DNA of 6,346 nucleotides from Alphaproteobacteria bacterium (lineage in GTDB: Bacteria; Pseudomonadota; Alphaproteobacteria; ATCC43930; CGMCC-115725): assembly GCA_017353855.1 (NCBI GenBank), contig JAFMSA010000257.1, positions 1 through 6,346 of the forward strand, written 5' to 3'. Shown piece by piece: positions 1 to 6,246 of this stretch. The number at the start of each line of letters is the position of its first letter. The first letter of the stretch is position 1. A program made the position numbers and the translations under genes. The notes beneath the pieces are model-generated. The model worked only from the letters and a program-made list of their open reading frames with translations, was not told the origin of the DNA and ran no database searches.

Positions 1-235
1 GCTCGCCGGCCCGCTCAAGCGCCACGAGCTCGTCCGAACCGCCGATGTGCTCCCCGTTTATAAAAATCTGCGGGACAGAGGTGCGGCCGCCGGCTCGCCG
101 GATCATCTCGTCGCGCCGGGCCGGCTCTTCGATGATGTCGATCTCACTGTAGGCGATACCCTTGCGCGCCAAGAGGGTGCGGGCACGCGTGCAGTAGGGA
201 CAGAACATCGTCGTATAAAGTTCGACCTCGGCCAT
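1..235 (-). CDS. grxC: Glutaredoxin 3 (GrxC family), 3' end beyond window
   Basis: Glutaredoxin: a small cytoplasmic thiol-disulfide oxidoreductase that uses glutathione to reduce protein disulfides and glutathionylated proteins. The 78 visible residues begin MAEVELYTTM and carry the CPYC dithiol active site at residues 12-15. They also show the cis-proline segment TSVPQIFING (about residues 52-61) and the glutathione-binding GGSDEL (65-70), so nearly the whole thioredoxin fold is present. Family members are about 85 residues, so only some 7 or more C-terminal residues lie outside the window. The ATG at 233-235 is preceded by GGAG at 247-250, an 11-base spacing that is a little long. The gene follows the comF relic on the same strand, and the comF-grxC order is common in alphaproteobacteria. 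No lesion is visible, so the gene appears to have been kept while its upstream neighbour decayed. Family assignment is very secure. Confidence 0.95.
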   Translation of the reverse strand, partial: MAEVELYTTMFCPYCTRARTLLARKGIAYSEIDIIEEPARRDEMIRRAGGRTSVPQIFINGEHIGGSDELVALERAGE

Positions 236-287
236 TGCGGCGGAAACTCCAAGTGGGGAACGCGCGGCGGGCGCGCGCGCTCTTCAA

Positions 288-1130
288 TTAAGGCGGCAAC
301 ACCGGCGTGCCAAGCCCGACGCGCGCTGTCGCTCTTATCCTCCCCCGCAACGCCCGCGCCAAGCTCAATACCCGCACCGAGACGCTGGCGCCGCCGAGTT
401 GACCGCGAAGGCCCGTGAACATTCCGCTCGCGGCGTGGCGTCCGGACGGAGTGGCACCGGGGCACGCCGTCGAACCACCCAATCCGCCGCAACAACAGGT
501 GCACGGACCCGACGCTATTGCGTGCGCCAGCAGCGCGCCCGGCTGCCGTAGCCGGAACAGTCGCCTTCTGCAACCCTACCGGGGCGCGAAGATCTGCCCG
601 CGCGGGAACGGCGCTGCGCAAAGCGGCAAGCCGCGCTACCCCGGGGCTGGCAAGAGGGTGATCCAGGTGATCCCGTTGAACGGGCCGCACGTCCATGCCA
701 GGCTCGGACGAAGCTTCCGGCTCTGCGAGCGCCGATTTGTGGCGCCGCCCGGGCGGCTGCTGCATCTGGTTGTGCATGTCCCGCCGCCCGAATCCGGCGG
801 TCCCGGCATCAACCGGCCGGCCATGACATTCGACGCGCAGTTCCTCGGAAAGGAACAGTGGAAGGAGATCGAACAGCGGTATTCCCGGCTTCTCGCATAT
901 TCCAATCCAAAACCACGAAGCCGGCCGGGCGGCACCTGAAACAGCTGTCGGGCAGAACCAGAAGGATCCGGAAGGACTGCGACGACGTCCTTGCGAGGAA
1001 GACGGTCGCGAGTGCGGCGGCGGACAGGGATCGCGGTCGAGAATCTGACCGACATCCGCACGCGCACCAGGCAGCGCGGCCGGCGGCGGCACGCGTGGAT
1101 CTATGCGCAGCTTCGCGGTTTCCTCGCAGA
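288..1130 (-). pseudogene. comF: comF relic: ComF-family phosphoribosyltransferase, degraded
   Basis: No single frame encodes a protein here, but ComF landmarks appear in the right order and at the right spacing on the minus strand, scattered over different frames. An N-terminal PRCLV (near 1065-1079) matches the zinc-finger start PPRCLxCG, with the second cysteine now CGC (Arg). RPVQR or GPFNG (about 670-690), depending on frame, matches RRFNQS. LFRLRQPG (about 540-565) matches the Q..LSR..R block. A degraded phosphoribosyltransferase loop DDVLTTGAT lies at 447-475, with bases lost after the DDV part. GGASVSVRVLSLARA (about 350-390) matches the C-terminal GAxxVDVLTLARV, and its frame ends at a TAA at 288-290. 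ComF takes part in DNA uptake in competent bacteria. The position, upstream of grxC and divergent from the methyltransferase, fits the usual alphaproteobacterial order. Limits are approximate and the start cannot be fixed. The call is inferred from motifs read by eye. Confidence 0.72.
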
Positions 1131-1301
1131 TCAGGCCGAAACGACCGGTGTCACCGTCGTTGCCGTCGGTCCGCGGCAGCCGGCGCTCTGCCCGATTCGG
1201 TCATGTGCACCGGCGCAACCGGCCGACGCAATCGACGTTTCGCTGCCGGCGTGCGGATACGAAGCTCAACGCGACCCGCAGTGTGGCGTGAAAATACCTT
1301 G

Positions 1302-1329
1302 CCGGCGGCCGCATGTCTGCGGCTGGCGG
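1302..1329. other. Stem-loop, 12-position stem with 4-base loop
   Basis: Left arm 1302-1313 pairs with right arm 1318-1329 around the loop TGTC. The six pairs nearest the loop are perfect (GCCGCA with TGCGGC), followed by one G-T pair, one G-C pair, one G-G mismatch and three more G-C pairs. On the minus strand the stem is followed within about 10 bases by TATTTTC, which is terminator-like, but no gene upstream on that strand would need a terminator. It could equally act in the leader of the methyltransferase mRNA. The structure is visible; its role is unknown. Confidence 0.4.
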
Positions 1330-1362
1330 ACCGCCCGTCAGCCGACCTATCTTAGGAGAGCA

Positions 1363-1410
1363 ATGCTCGCATCTCTTTACTCACAAGCCACCGCCTTCCG
1401 GCGGCGGTAA
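1363..1410 (+). CDS. Possible 15-residue leader peptide
   Basis: An ATG at 1363 is preceded by TTAGGAG (1352-1358 region) with four bases between GGAG and the ATG, the best ribosome binding site on the plus strand of this window. The frame reads MLASLYSQATAFRRR and stops at TAA 1408-1410, about 70 bases before the methyltransferase start. A small hairpin (CCGCC at 1391-1395, GGCGG at 1400-1404, loop TTCC) sits over its last codons. This could be a translated leader affecting the downstream gene, the 5' remnant of a lost gene, or chance. There is no homology to lean on and no run of one amino acid that would suggest classic attenuation. Confidence 0.2.
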   Translation: MLASLYSQATAFRRR

Positions 1411-1482
1411 AGAAAGGACGGCGGACATACCCAACTATCAGCATCCCGATCACGACACACCCGCTGACCGGTCGCCCGACAG

Positions 1483-2280
1483 GTGAGTTCGATCGAACTC
1501 TTCGATCGCCGGGCCTGGCGGATGCACCGCGACCGCGCGGCACGCGGTGCTTGCGTCGATTTCCTGCATGCGGAAGTGGCCGCCCTACTGATCGATCGCC
1601 TCGACGATGTTAAGCGGCAATTCCCCTCGGTGCTCGATCTCGGAACCCATAGCGGCGCGCTGTCGGGCGCGCTGGCGCACAGGCCGGGCGTTGAATACAT
1701 CGTCGGGACCGATCCCTCCCTCGGCTTTCTGGCGCGGCTCGACGGGATCCGCGTGGCCGCGGATCCCGAACTGCTGCCATTCCGCCCCGCCTGCTTCGAT
1801 CTCGCGGTGAGCGTCAATTCGCTACATTGGGTCGGCGACCTCCCCGGCGCGTTGGTTCAGCTGCGCCGGATTTTGAAGCCCGGGGGATTGTTTCTCGCCG
1901 CAATGTTCGGAGGCAGCACCCTGGTCGAGCTGCGCGCGGCGCTGCTCCATGCCGAGATGATCGAGGAGGGAGGTGCGAGCCCTCGTGTATCGCCGGCCGC
2001 CGACCTCGCCGATATCGCCGCCTTGCTGTTGCGCACCGGGTTCGTGATGCCGGTCGCCGATGCAGAAAAGATCACGGTGAGCTATCCCGACGCGCTCGCG
2101 CTCATGCGCGACCTGCGCGGTATGGGAGAAACCAATGCGATTGCCGCTCGGCGCCGCGAGCCTATGCGGCGGGCGACGCTCGCTCGCGCCGCGGCGCTTT
2201 ATGCCGAACGGTTCGGGCTGGCGGATGGGCGTATTCCGGCGACTTTTGAGATCCTTTTTCTGACCGGCTGGGCACCGTGA
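1483..2280 (+). CDS. SAM-dependent methyltransferase, BioC/NDUFAF5-like
   Basis: A 265-residue class I SAM-dependent methyltransferase of the group containing BioC and mitochondrial NDUFAF5. Motif I is VLDLGTHSG (residues 50-58), the acidic residue after strand 2 is D77 (GTDPS), the adenine-side motif is ADPELLPF (93-100), FDLAVSVNSLHW covers 105-116 and LKPGGLFLAAMFGG covers 131-144. The C-terminal half keeps blocks I recall from alphaproteobacterial members: EEGGASPRVSP (161-171), MRDLRGMGETNA (208-219) and IPATFEILFLTGWAP (251-265). The GTG start fits family alignment (start shortly before FDRR..RMHRDRAA), although no strong ribosome binding site precedes it. The protein stops right after LTGWAP; relatives often have a short extra tail. 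Substrate is unknown: NDUFAF5 modifies an arginine of a complex I subunit and BioC methylates malonyl-ACP, and nothing here decides between them. The stop overlaps the start of the dehydratase by four bases (GTGA), implying one mRNA. Confidence 0.9.
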   Translation: MSSIELFDRRAWRMHRDRAARGACVDFLHAEVAALLIDRLDDVKRQFPSVLDLGTHSGALSGALAHRPGVEYIVGTDPSLGFLARLDGIRVAADPELLPFRPACFDLAVSVNSLHWVGDLPGALVQLRRILKPGGLFLAAMFGGSTLVELRAALLHAEMIEEGGASPRVSPAADLADIAALLLRTGFVMPVADAEKITVSYPDALALMRDLRGMGETNAIAARRREPMRRATLARAAALYAERFGLADGRIPATFEILFLTGWAP

Positions 2281-3233
2281 CCGAGCCCCCCGGAATGAAC
2301 GAAATCCGTGCCGCCGCGCGGCGGATCCGTGGATATGTGCGACAGACGCCGCTCATCTCGGCGGCACCTGCCCGGGAATATTGCGAACTTGCGCGCGGCC
2401 TGTCGCTGAAGCTCGAATCGCTGCAGGTAGCCGGCTCGTTCAAAGCGCGGGGCGCGATTAATGCAGCGCTCGGCTTTCCGGGCGAGCGCTTGCGGCGAGG
2501 CGTCGTCACCGCCTCGGGCGGCAATCACGGGCTCGCCGTCGCTTATGCGGGCTGGGCGACGGGAGCCCCTGCTACGATCTTTCTGCCGCGCTCGGTCGCC
2601 CCCGACAAAGTGGCCAAGCTCGATACCTGGGGTGCCCGGGTCGTGATCTCGGGGGAAGCCTGGGACGATAGCAATCGTGCGGCCCGACACCATGCCGAGG
2701 CCGAAGGGCTCGCCTATATCCATCCATTCGCCGATCCGGCGGTGATCGCTGGTCAGGGTACGGTTGCGCTCGAGATCCTCGCGCAGGACCCGGATGTCGG
2801 CACGCTGCTCGTCGCGATCGGTGGCGGCGGCCTGATTTCCGGCATTGCACTCGCCGCCAAAGCGCTCTCGCCAGCCATCCGCATAATCGGGGTGGAGCCC
2901 AAAGGCGCGCCGACGCTGCATGACAGCATCGCAGCGGGCCGCCTCGTCGAGCTCGCAAGCCTCGGCACCGCAGCGGTCACGTTGGCGCCGCGCCGCAGCG
3001 AGCCGCTGAACTTTACCCTCATTAGGCAAAACGTAGAGCGGATTGTGCTGGTCGAGGAGGATCAGATGCGCGAGGCCGCGCGCTGGCTGTGGCGCGAGAC
3101 CGGGACAGCGGCCGAGTTGAGCGGCGCCGCGGCCGTGGCGGCACTCCTTGCCGGCCGCTATCGGCCGGCGCCCGGGGAGCGGGTCTGCGCCGTGGTCTGC
3201 GGCGCCGGCACTGACGGCTTCGACCGGAGTTAG
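2277..3233 (+). CDS. Threonine/serine dehydratase, PLP fold type II
   Basis: A 318-residue pyridoxal-phosphate enzyme of the threonine ammonia-lyase/serine racemase family, expected to convert L-threonine to 2-oxobutanoate and ammonia, or serine to pyruvate. The PLP-binding lysine is K56 in GSFKARGA, SGGNHG spans residues 80-85, and the phosphate-binding loop GGGGL spans 182-186. The C-terminal CGAGTD (308-313) supplies C308, where this fold usually places Ser or Cys against the PLP ring nitrogen; relatives generally have N where this protein has the second G. There is no C-terminal ACT domain, so it is the short catabolic or housekeeping type, not isoleucine-regulated IlvA. The GTG at 2277 overlaps the methyltransferase stop. 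An ATG at 2295 (MNEIRAAARR) is an equally good start by alignment, and translational coupling is likely either way. The TAG stop overlaps the mutT stop by four bases on the opposite strand. Substrate preference among Thr, Ser and racemisation cannot be read from sequence. Confidence 0.92.
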   Translation: MTEPPGMNEIRAAARRIRGYVRQTPLISAAPAREYCELARGLSLKLESLQVAGSFKARGAINAALGFPGERLRRGVVTASGGNHGLAVAYAGWATGAPATIFLPRSVAPDKVAKLDTWGARVVISGEAWDDSNRAARHHAEAEGLAYIHPFADPAVIAGQGTVALEILAQDPDVGTLLVAIGGGGLISGIALAAKALSPAIRIIGVEPKGAPTLHDSIAAGRLVELASLGTAAVTLAPRRSEPLNFTLIRQNVERIVLVEEDQMREAARWLWRETGTAAELSGAAAVAALLAGRYRPAPGERVCAVVCGAGTDGFDRS

Positions 3234-3661
3234 AGGAGGTCGCGCAGCATCGCCACGAGCGGCTGGTCCGCCGGCGGCATCGGGTACTCGTTGAGCCGGC
3301 GGGGTCGCACCCAGGCCAAGCGCTGGCCCTCCCGCGCTACCGCTATCCCCGACCACTTGCGGCACAGATAAAGCGGCATCAGCAAGTGGAAATCCGGATA
3401 GGAGTAAGAAGCAAACGTAAAGGGCGCCAGGCAGCTCGCGGCAACGTCGATCCCGAGTTCCTCGGCGAGTTCGCGGATGAGCGCGATTTCCGGCGTCTCT
3501 CCGGTGTTTACCTTTCCGCCCGGGAACTCCCACAAACCGGCCATCGACTTTCCGGCGGGCCGCTGGGCGAGCAACACCCGCCCGTCGGGATCGACGAGCG
3601 CTACCGCCGATACCAGAACGAGAGGCGGTCTAACGGTCGGCTCAGCTGCGGTAGCTGGCAT
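3230..3661 (-). CDS. mutT: MutT-type Nudix hydrolase (8-oxo-dGTP diphosphatase family)
   Basis: A 143-residue Nudix hydrolase, likely cleaving oxidised dGTP to the monophosphate so that 8-oxoguanine is not built into DNA. The Nudix box GX5EX7REUXEEXGU is complete at residues 49-71, with G49, E55, R63, E64, E67, E68 and G70 all in place. It is preceded by MAGLWEFPGG (40-49), typical of MutT. The C-terminal part keeps HLLMPLYLCRKW (94-105) and a late YPMPPADQP (126-134), as in alphaproteobacterial MutT. The ATG at 3659-3661 lies inside the last codons of argJ (20-base overlap), so translation is probably coupled to argJ. No other suitable start lies nearby. Its stop shares TTAG with the dehydratase stop on the other strand, leaving no room for a terminator between the convergent genes. 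Family and fold are certain; 8-oxo-dGTP specificity is inferred from similarity and the argJ-mutT context. Confidence 0.93.
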   Translation of the reverse strand: MPATAAEPTVRPPLVLVSAVALVDPDGRVLLAQRPAGKSMAGLWEFPGGKVNTGETPEIALIRELAEELGIDVAASCLAPFTFASYSYPDFHLLMPLYLCRKWSGIAVAREGQRLAWVRPRRLNEYPMPPADQPLVAMLRDLL

Positions 3662-4871
3662 TGATGTCGATGTAGCTGTGGGTCAGATCACAGGTCCAAA
3701 CCGTAGCACTGCCGCGGCCGGTGCCGACGCCAACCGCGATCGTGATATTGCGACCCTTCATATACTCGGCGACGGGGCCCTCGTCATAGCCCGGCACCGG
3801 ACCGCCTTCCGCGGTGATCCGGATGCCGCCGATCGATATCGACAGGCGATCGGGATCGATCTTTTCCCCGGCCCTTCCGACGGCCATGACGATGCGTCCC
3901 CAATTCGGGTCGCCTGCAGACAACGCCGTCTTGACCAGTGGCGAATTGCCGATCGTCAGAGCGATACGGCGCGCGGCCTGCGCCGTCTCGGCGCCGGTGA
4001 CCTCGATGGTCACGAACTTTTGCGCACCCTCGCCGTCGCGGGCGATCTGTTGGGCGAGATCGATCATCACCGCATAGAGCGCTTGGCGAAACCCCTCGAG
4101 CCGCCCGTCGGCCGGATCCGCCATCACAGGATGCGCGGACTGCTGAGTCGCGCACAGCAGGACGGTGTCGCTCGTCGAGGTATCGCCGTCGACCGTGAGA
4201 CAATTGAACGAGCGGTCGGCGGCTTGCGCGAGAAGCGGCTGCAGCACCGCAGCCGGCAACGCCGCATCCGTGAAGATATAGCCCAGCATCGTCGCCATAT
4301 CCGGTGCTATCATGCCCGAACCCTTGGCAAAGCCGTTGAGCCGGACCCCGACACCGCCGATCGTTGCCGTCGCGGTGGCTACCTTCGCAAACGTGTCGGT
4401 CGTCATGATTGCCCGCGCGGCGGGCTCCCAGGCGTCGGGCGACAACATCGGCACCATCCTCGGCAGTGCCTCGACGATCTTCTGGCCCGGCGGCGGCTCG
4501 CCGATGACGCCGGTCGACGAGATGAATATCTCTTTGGGATCGCATCCGAACAGTCGCGCCGCCGTCGCCGCGGTTTGTTCGACGACGTCCCTACCTGCCC
4601 GGCCGGTAAACACATTTGCATTACCCGAATTGACGATGACGCCTCGTACCTTGCCGCCCGGCAGGCAGTCGCGGCACCACAACACCGGCGGGCCTGCCGT
4701 CTGCGATTTCGTGAAGACGCCGGCGATGGCGCTGCCGGGAGCCAATTCGGCAAGCATCAGATCCTCGCGACCGGCGTAGCGGATCCCGCAGGCGACGGTG
4801 GCGAGCCTCACACCGAGAATTGGCTTCAGCTCAGGGAGCCGCTCGGGCGCAAGGGGGGAAACGATGGTCAT
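3642..4871 (-). CDS. argJ: Glutamate N-acetyltransferase / amino-acid acetyltransferase ArgJ
   Basis: A 409-residue ornithine acetyltransferase that moves the acetyl group from N-acetylornithine to glutamate, recycling acetyl in arginine synthesis; many members also make N-acetylglutamate from acetyl-CoA. The precursor cuts itself before a threonine that becomes the nucleophile. That site is KGSGMIAPDMATMLGY, with cleavage expected before T194. Other landmarks are VNSGNANVFTG (about 80-90), SSTGVIGE (118-125, oxyanion-hole region), DGDTSTSDT (228-236), DPNWGRI (321-327) and the C-terminal YIDINASYRS (400-409). Length matches the family. The frame stays open upstream to 5090, but those codons look random and arginine-rich. 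The ATG at 4869-4871 has AGGAAG just before it and fits the family start; ATG at 4899-4901 is possible but has no ribosome binding site. It is followed by mutT in the same transcript. All key residues are present, so the enzyme should work. Whether it is mono- or bifunctional cannot be read from sequence. Confidence 0.96.
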   Translation of the reverse strand: MTIVSPLAPERLPELKPILGVRLATVACGIRYAGREDLMLAELAPGSAIAGVFTKSQTAGPPVLWCRDCLPGGKVRGVIVNSGNANVFTGRAGRDVVEQTAATAARLFGCDPKEIFISSTGVIGEPPPGQKIVEALPRMVPMLSPDAWEPAARAIMTTDTFAKVATATATIGGVGVRLNGFAKGSGMIAPDMATMLGYIFTDAALPAAVLQPLLAQAADRSFNCLTVDGDTSTSDTVLLCATQQSAHPVMADPADGRLEGFRQALYAVMIDLAQQIARDGEGAQKFVTIEVTGAETAQAARRIALTIGNSPLVKTALSAGDPNWGRIVMAVGRAGEKIDPDRLSISIGGIRITAEGGPVPGYDEGPVAEYMKGRNITIAVGVGTGRGSATVWTCDLTHSYIDINASYRS

Positions 4872-4873
4872 TT

Positions 4874-4879
4874 CTTCCT
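4874..4879 (-). promoter_or_regulatory. Ribosome binding site deciding the argJ start
   Basis: AGGAAG on the minus strand ends two bases before the ATG at 4869-4871 (four bases if only AGGA is counted). The alternative ATG at 4899-4901 has no comparable site, so the shorter 409-residue product is preferred. Confidence 0.55.
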
Positions 4880-5314
4880 GCCTTATCGGGTTGGGGGCCA
4901 TACTAACCGCTATTGGACTTCCGCACGGCTGGGGTCGGCGCGGCAGCTGTCTTGCTCTCCGCCTATGCACGAACGGCCTCGCGAGACGGACCATCGCTGC
5001 TCGACGTGCAATCGGCCTGCGACAACGCCGAGGGCGCGGGCGAAGGCTGAGCCCAGCTCGCCGATTGAGAGGATCTCCTGTATCGTGCATCGCGCCCGCA
5101 GCAGCGATGCCGGCCGAGACTCGGGGAGCCTGCAGATTCTTCGCCCAAGGGAAGCTTTGCAGATGGGCCGTGCCGCATTAAGGCGGGTTGCCGCCCTTCG
5201 CTCATCGCCCTCACTCGGGCGCAGCGCGAAATCGGCGACGAAGTTCGCCTCCTGTCGTGCGGGGCTAATGGCTTCCATCGAAAGGCGGCGTTCGGCTGAG
5301 CTCTCAAAAGGTCG

Positions 5315-5333
5315 GACATGCGCGGCGCATGTC
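5315..5333. repeat. 19-base perfect inverted repeat
   Basis: GACATGCGCGGCGCATGTC is a perfect dyad: arms 5315-5323 and 5325-5333 around a single central G. As RNA it would fold into an 8-base-pair stem with a three-base loop. On the plus strand it is followed by TTTAGAG, a weak terminator-like tail. As DNA, two 9-base half-sites with no gap suit a dimeric repressor operator. No gene for a regulator is visible in the window. Its position upstream of argJ on the minus strand makes an operator possible but unproven. Confidence 0.5.
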
Positions 5334-5340
5334 TTTAGAG

Positions 5341-5366
5341 AAAATCCCGGAACCTGCAGATCCGGG
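5341..5366 (-). terminator. Possible intrinsic terminator after isomerase relic
   Basis: Read on the minus strand, CCCGGA (5361-5366) pairs with TCCGGG (5346-5351) around a nine-base loop, followed by ATTTTCTC. The stem is only six pairs, though G-C rich, and the T run is four bases. It lies about 100 bases after the last readable codons of the isomerase relic, where a terminator for that gene would sit. If real, it separates argJ from the dead gene's transcript. Confidence 0.35.
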
Positions 5367-5469
5367 CAGTAGCCCAGATTTCGGGGACCGGTGCGCGTGC
5401 TGGCGGGCTCTGTTCCCCAGGCGCCCGGTCCCGGGGCGGCCCGTCGCGAAAATTGCCTCCCGCGACGAG

Positions 5470-6239
5470 TCATCGCGCAACTACCGGGGTCCCGTCGGCC
5501 GTGGTTTGCTGTCGGGCCCGTAAGTCTCGTTTGCGGCGTTGCGCCGCTCCTTGAGTTTTTGCATCGACGGCATCACGGGCGACGAGCTGAGTAAGCTCCC
5601 GGCGGACCTCGTCACTATCGTCACGACCGAAGTAGCCGAGACCGCCACCTCGAGCCGGCGCTGGGTCGGCCGAATATTCCTCGGCGAGCGCCGCGAAATC
5701 GGCGACTTTGTCGAGTTCGGCAGTGACAGATTTCACTGCGGCCTCGGTTTTGAGCGGAATGCACCGGGCATGCACCTCCTGTTGGCCTTCTCTTTGACCA
5801 CGGTCGGATAGCGTGCCTTCGGACGGTCTCGGGTCTCGGTGCCCTTGAGGGCCCTTCCCGGGTCGGCCGATTCTCGCAGCGCTTCAGCCGGTGCTGCAGG
5901 TTGGGGCCCTGGTCGACGTGTTCCTGACGCCCGGCCTCGGTGATGAACGCGCCATCGACGAGCCGGTCCGCCAGGATCGGACAAGATCTCGTCAAGTGGC
6001 CGAGCCTCGGGCGGGAGGCTCTGCTGAGCGGCTTGCAAATCCGAAAAGTGGAGTTCAGCGCCGTCGATGCGCGCTACGACCACATTGTCCGGCGGCGACA
6101 AGGGCGGTGCTGTACCGCCCGTCGCCGGTGCAGGTGCGGGCCGATCGGCCGCCTGCGACACCTCGGCGGCAGAGAATGCCGCCGCCCCGGTAACGCTCGC
6201 CGGCGCAAGCGCTGCACTTAACCAAAGACGAGACTGCAT
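5470..6239 (-). pseudogene. Parvulin-type peptidyl-prolyl isomerase (PpiC/SurA-like), frameshifted
   Basis: Remnant of an exported parvulin-type peptidyl-prolyl isomerase, a periplasmic folding helper. It opens with an ATG at 6237-6239 and a signal peptide (MQSRLWLSAALAPASVTGAA), then an Ala/Pro-rich linker and VVVARIDGAELHFSDLQAAQQSLPP in the first frame. From about 5985 the reading moves to a second frame (ILADRLVDGAFITEAG), near 5860 back to the first (KGTETRDRPKARYPTVVKEKAN), and near 5780 to a third (VHARCIPLKTEAAV, ADFAALAEEYSADP, GGGLGYFGRDD). At about 5612-5620 GYFGRDDSD joins directly to EVRRELTQLVARDA, so roughly 40-60 codons holding the C-terminal half of the parvulin domain are missing. 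Near 5560 another shift precedes KLKERR. The conserved second histidine of HARHIL is a cysteine (HARCIP). Several independent lesions make sequencing error unlikely. A complete relative would be about 300 residues. Confidence 0.88.
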
Positions 6240-6246
6240 TGCGCTA

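Larger units (their letters stand above)
1131..1482. other. Gene-free stretch between comF relic and methyltransferase
   Basis: About 350 bases between the presumed 5' end of the comF relic and the GTG start of the methyltransferase. Short open frames exist on both strands, but none resembles a known protein. The stretch holds a strong stem-loop (1302-1329) and a 15-codon open frame with a good ribosome binding site (1363-1410). I could not find a convincing sigma-70 promoter for either flanking gene; TATCTT at 1348-1353 lacks a -35 partner. Divergent comF and methyltransferase genes are usually separated by much less, so part of this may be decayed comF 5' sequence. Confidence 0.5.
4872..5469. 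other. Unassigned 600 bases between isomerase relic and argJ
   Basis: In related genomes as I recall them, the isomerase gene is followed closely by argJ. Here about 600 bases intervene. On the minus strand one frame is open from 5473 to 4910 (187 codons) and another from 5319 to 4963, but neither shows a domain I recognise, and overlapping long frames are expected by chance at this GC content. The segment starting MEAISPARQEANF (from about 5275) and the later ILSIGELGSAFARAL look the most protein-like, so a third decayed gene is possible. The block also carries a 19-base dyad (5315-5333) and a terminator-like hairpin (5341-5366). argJ presumably needs its own promoter here; I could not identify one. 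Confidence 0.4.

Noticed and set aside
961..1080. Plus-strand DDVL followed by TVASAAA (about 979-1017), which resembles the ComF PRPP loop
   Set aside because: A plus-strand ComF would contradict the four other ComF landmarks, which lie on the minus strand in proper order and spacing, and no other plus-strand ComF motif is in position.
103..1092. 329-codon open frame on the minus strand across grxC and the comF region
   Set aside because: It overlaps grxC out of frame, and only fragments of it match the ComF order; the signal jumps between frames, so it is better read as a relic.
2199..3533. 444-codon open frame on the minus strand across the dehydratase and mutT
   Set aside because: It is antisense to the well-supported dehydratase and out of frame with mutT, rich in Arg/Ala/Gly, with no recognisable domain; typical of GC-rich DNA.
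3642..5090. 482-residue version of ArgJ starting at 5090
   Set aside because: The first 73 residues are low-complexity and Arg-rich, unlike ArgJ. The ATG at 4871 has a ribosome binding site and gives the usual family length.
5179..5198. Small hairpin GGCGG/CCGCC upstream of argJ
   Set aside because: Only five clean pairs with a bulge and no T run; short GC stems like this are common in this sequence.
3477..5372. 631-codon open frame on the plus strand across argJ
   Set aside because: It runs antisense to intact argJ and mutT, has repetitive Arg/Asp/His-rich composition and no domain. Long antisense frames are expected opposite GC-rich genes.
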